This document shows, piece after piece, positions 5,391 through 6,349 of a DNA stretch of 6,349 nucleotides. The notes below the pieces were generated by a model, which saw only the letters and a list, made by a program, of their open reading frames with translations, did not search any database and had not been told where the DNA came from. A program made the position numbers and the translations under genes. The DNA is from Chitinophagaceae bacterium (GTDB lineage: Bacteria > Bacteroidota > Bacteroidia > Chitinophagales > Chitinophagaceae), in contig JASLDA010000384.1 in NCBI GenBank assembly GCA_030151745.1, forward strand, positions 1 through 6,349. Reading direction: 5' to 3'. The stretch's first letter is position 1; each line of letters begins with the position of its first letter.

Positions 5391-6349
5391 TCAGTCGCCG
5401 GCTTTCGTGATCAGCCTCAGCACGCTCTGCCCGCCGGCCTGATCGCAGATGCGGAACTGTAATAATCCGTCCGGAATTTGGCTCAGGTCGATGGACTGGC
5501 TTGCCTGGATTTGCCGAGCCTGCAATTTCCGTCCTGAGATGTCGTAGATCTCCAGCAAATACCTGCCCGGCGGTACCCTGATATTGACCCGGCCGCGGGC
5601 CGGGTTGGGGTAGAGCACGGCATCGAAAGCCGCTTGCTGTGCAACCGCGCTGGAGACAGGTATCATGTTCAGGTCTCCGTCCGGGGAGAAGGGATCGGAC
5701 CATTTCCTGTCTGTATAGATATTGGAGCCGGTCAGCGTTCTCAGGAACGCGATCAGGGCGTCTTTCTTCGCCTGATCCAGGTGCAGGTTTTGACCTGCCA
5801 GCTGCCGGTCAAGGTTGGTATTGGCCGGGTTCGGCACAATAAGATTGTAGTGATCGACGAGAGCTGCAAGGCTGGTGATGCTGCCGTCGTGCATCAGCGG
5901 CGTATTGAGATTGCCGTTGGGGTTTACGATATCGCGCAGCGAAGGCGCGCGGGTAACGCTAAGGTCGATGCTGTCCGGCTGTCCCGCTACAGAAACAGTG
6001 TTGTTATTGCCGATGCTGAGGGCGATATCGAAGACCGGCGCGCCGTGGCAGGAGAAGCAGCCGGCCCCGCCGCTGGTCGGCGGCTGGAGAAAGAGACTTT
6101 TACCCAGGTTCTCCTGGGGGCTGAAATTGGGAAAAGGAAGGAGATCGTTGCTTACCTGCGCCCTGCCGCTGTCATACTTTGCATCGAAAGACTGGATACT
6201 GCGCACGAACTGCGCCAGCGCCCGCTGGATGCGATCTTCCGTGATCAGCGAGTCTCCGAAGGCCAGCCGGAACAGGACCTGGTAATAAGGGATGGGCTGG
6301 AGCTTCCGGATGAGGGAGTCGATATCTGGGTCTCCGTCCATGCCGCTGA
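5391..6349 (-). CDS. MauG/cytochrome c peroxidase-like haem protein with C-terminal T9SS sorting domain (5' end outside window)
   Basis: The frame is open to the right edge, so this is the C-terminal part of a larger gene. The Met codon at 6339-6341 is internal, since the family's N-terminal haem domain is missing. Positions below count from that Met. Seen: family-like DPDIDSLI and a PIPYYQVLFRLAFGD stretch (16-30), RIQRALAQFVRS (37-48), a haem c attachment motif CFSCH (95-99, bases about 6045-6059), PLMHDGSI (148-155, Met150 a candidate axial ligand), and a VDHYN stretch. These fit the second haem domain of di-haem cytochrome c peroxidase/MauG proteins, which reduce peroxide or oxidise partner proteins outside the cytoplasm. 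From about residue 239 a separate domain follows with YPNP (244-247), YLLEIYDISGRKL (261-273), DLSQIPDG (285-292) and a closing LRLITKAGD. This is the pattern of the type A sorting domain of the Bacteroidota type IX secretion system, so the protein is probably exported to the cell surface. The usual GxY near the end is GLL here. The stop is 30 bases from the convergent FAD gene. Confidence 0.88.
   Translation of the reverse strand, partial: SGMDGDPDIDSLIRKLQPIPYYQVLFRLAFGDSLITEDRIQRALAQFVRSIQSFDAKYDSGRAQVSNDLLPFPNFSPQENLGKSLFLQPPTSGGAGCFSCHGAPVFDIALSIGNNNTVSVAGQPDSIDLSVTRAPSLRDIVNPNGNLNTPLMHDGSITSLAALVDHYNLIVPNPANTNLDRQLAGQNLHLDQAKKDALIAFLRTLTGSNIYTDRKWSDPFSPDGDLNMIPVSSAVAQQAAFDAVLYPNPARGRVNIRVPPGRYLLEIYDISGRKLQARQIQASQSIDLSQIPDGLLQFRICDQAGGQSVLRLITKAGD

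Overview
The window looks like chromosomal DNA from a moderately GC-rich member of the Bacteroidota, possibly Chitinophagia-like. Four things point that way. A type IX secretion (T9SS) sorting domain ends the last gene. Start codons lack convincing Shine-Dalgarno sequences. The DsbD has a Bacteroidota-type active site (TCVNC in place of WCxxC). The one sizeable intergenic region carries heptamer-periodic GGCAATA/GGCAATT-type repeats. I see no insertion sequence, phage gene, CRISPR array, tRNA or rRNA.

Layout. Positions 1-438 (+) hold the C-terminal two thirds of purQ, the glutaminase subunit of FGAM synthase in purine synthesis. With gaps of only 11, 17 and 9 bases, it is followed on the same strand by two small secreted proteins (450-899 and 917-1384) and a full-length DsbD thiol:disulfide interchange protein (1394-3541). 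Each small protein is a signal peptide plus a single DsbD N-terminal-type domain with its cysteine pair. The window therefore has three copies of the periplasmic DsbD-alpha domain in a row, but only one membrane electron channel and one thioredoxin-like domain. This is the most unusual gene arrangement here.

Positions 3542-3779 are non-coding and visibly more AT-rich. They contain three clusters of 7-bp repeats, two of which are inverted and can form a 23-position stem just after the dsbD stop. Next is a 526-residue FAD-dependent dehydrogenase of the COG2509 type (3780-5360, +). A gap of 30 bases then separates it from a convergent gene (5391-6349, -), which runs off the right edge. That gene encodes the C-terminal part of a MauG/cytochrome c peroxidase-like haem protein fused to a T9SS type A sorting domain.

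How they may work together. The DsbD group moves reducing power from cytoplasmic thioredoxin across the inner membrane to periplasmic disulfides. One general use of that pathway is keeping apocytochrome CxxCH cysteines reduced for haem attachment, and the peroxidase at the right end carries such a motif. That link is inference. purQ and the FAD dehydrogenase have no evident functional tie to it.
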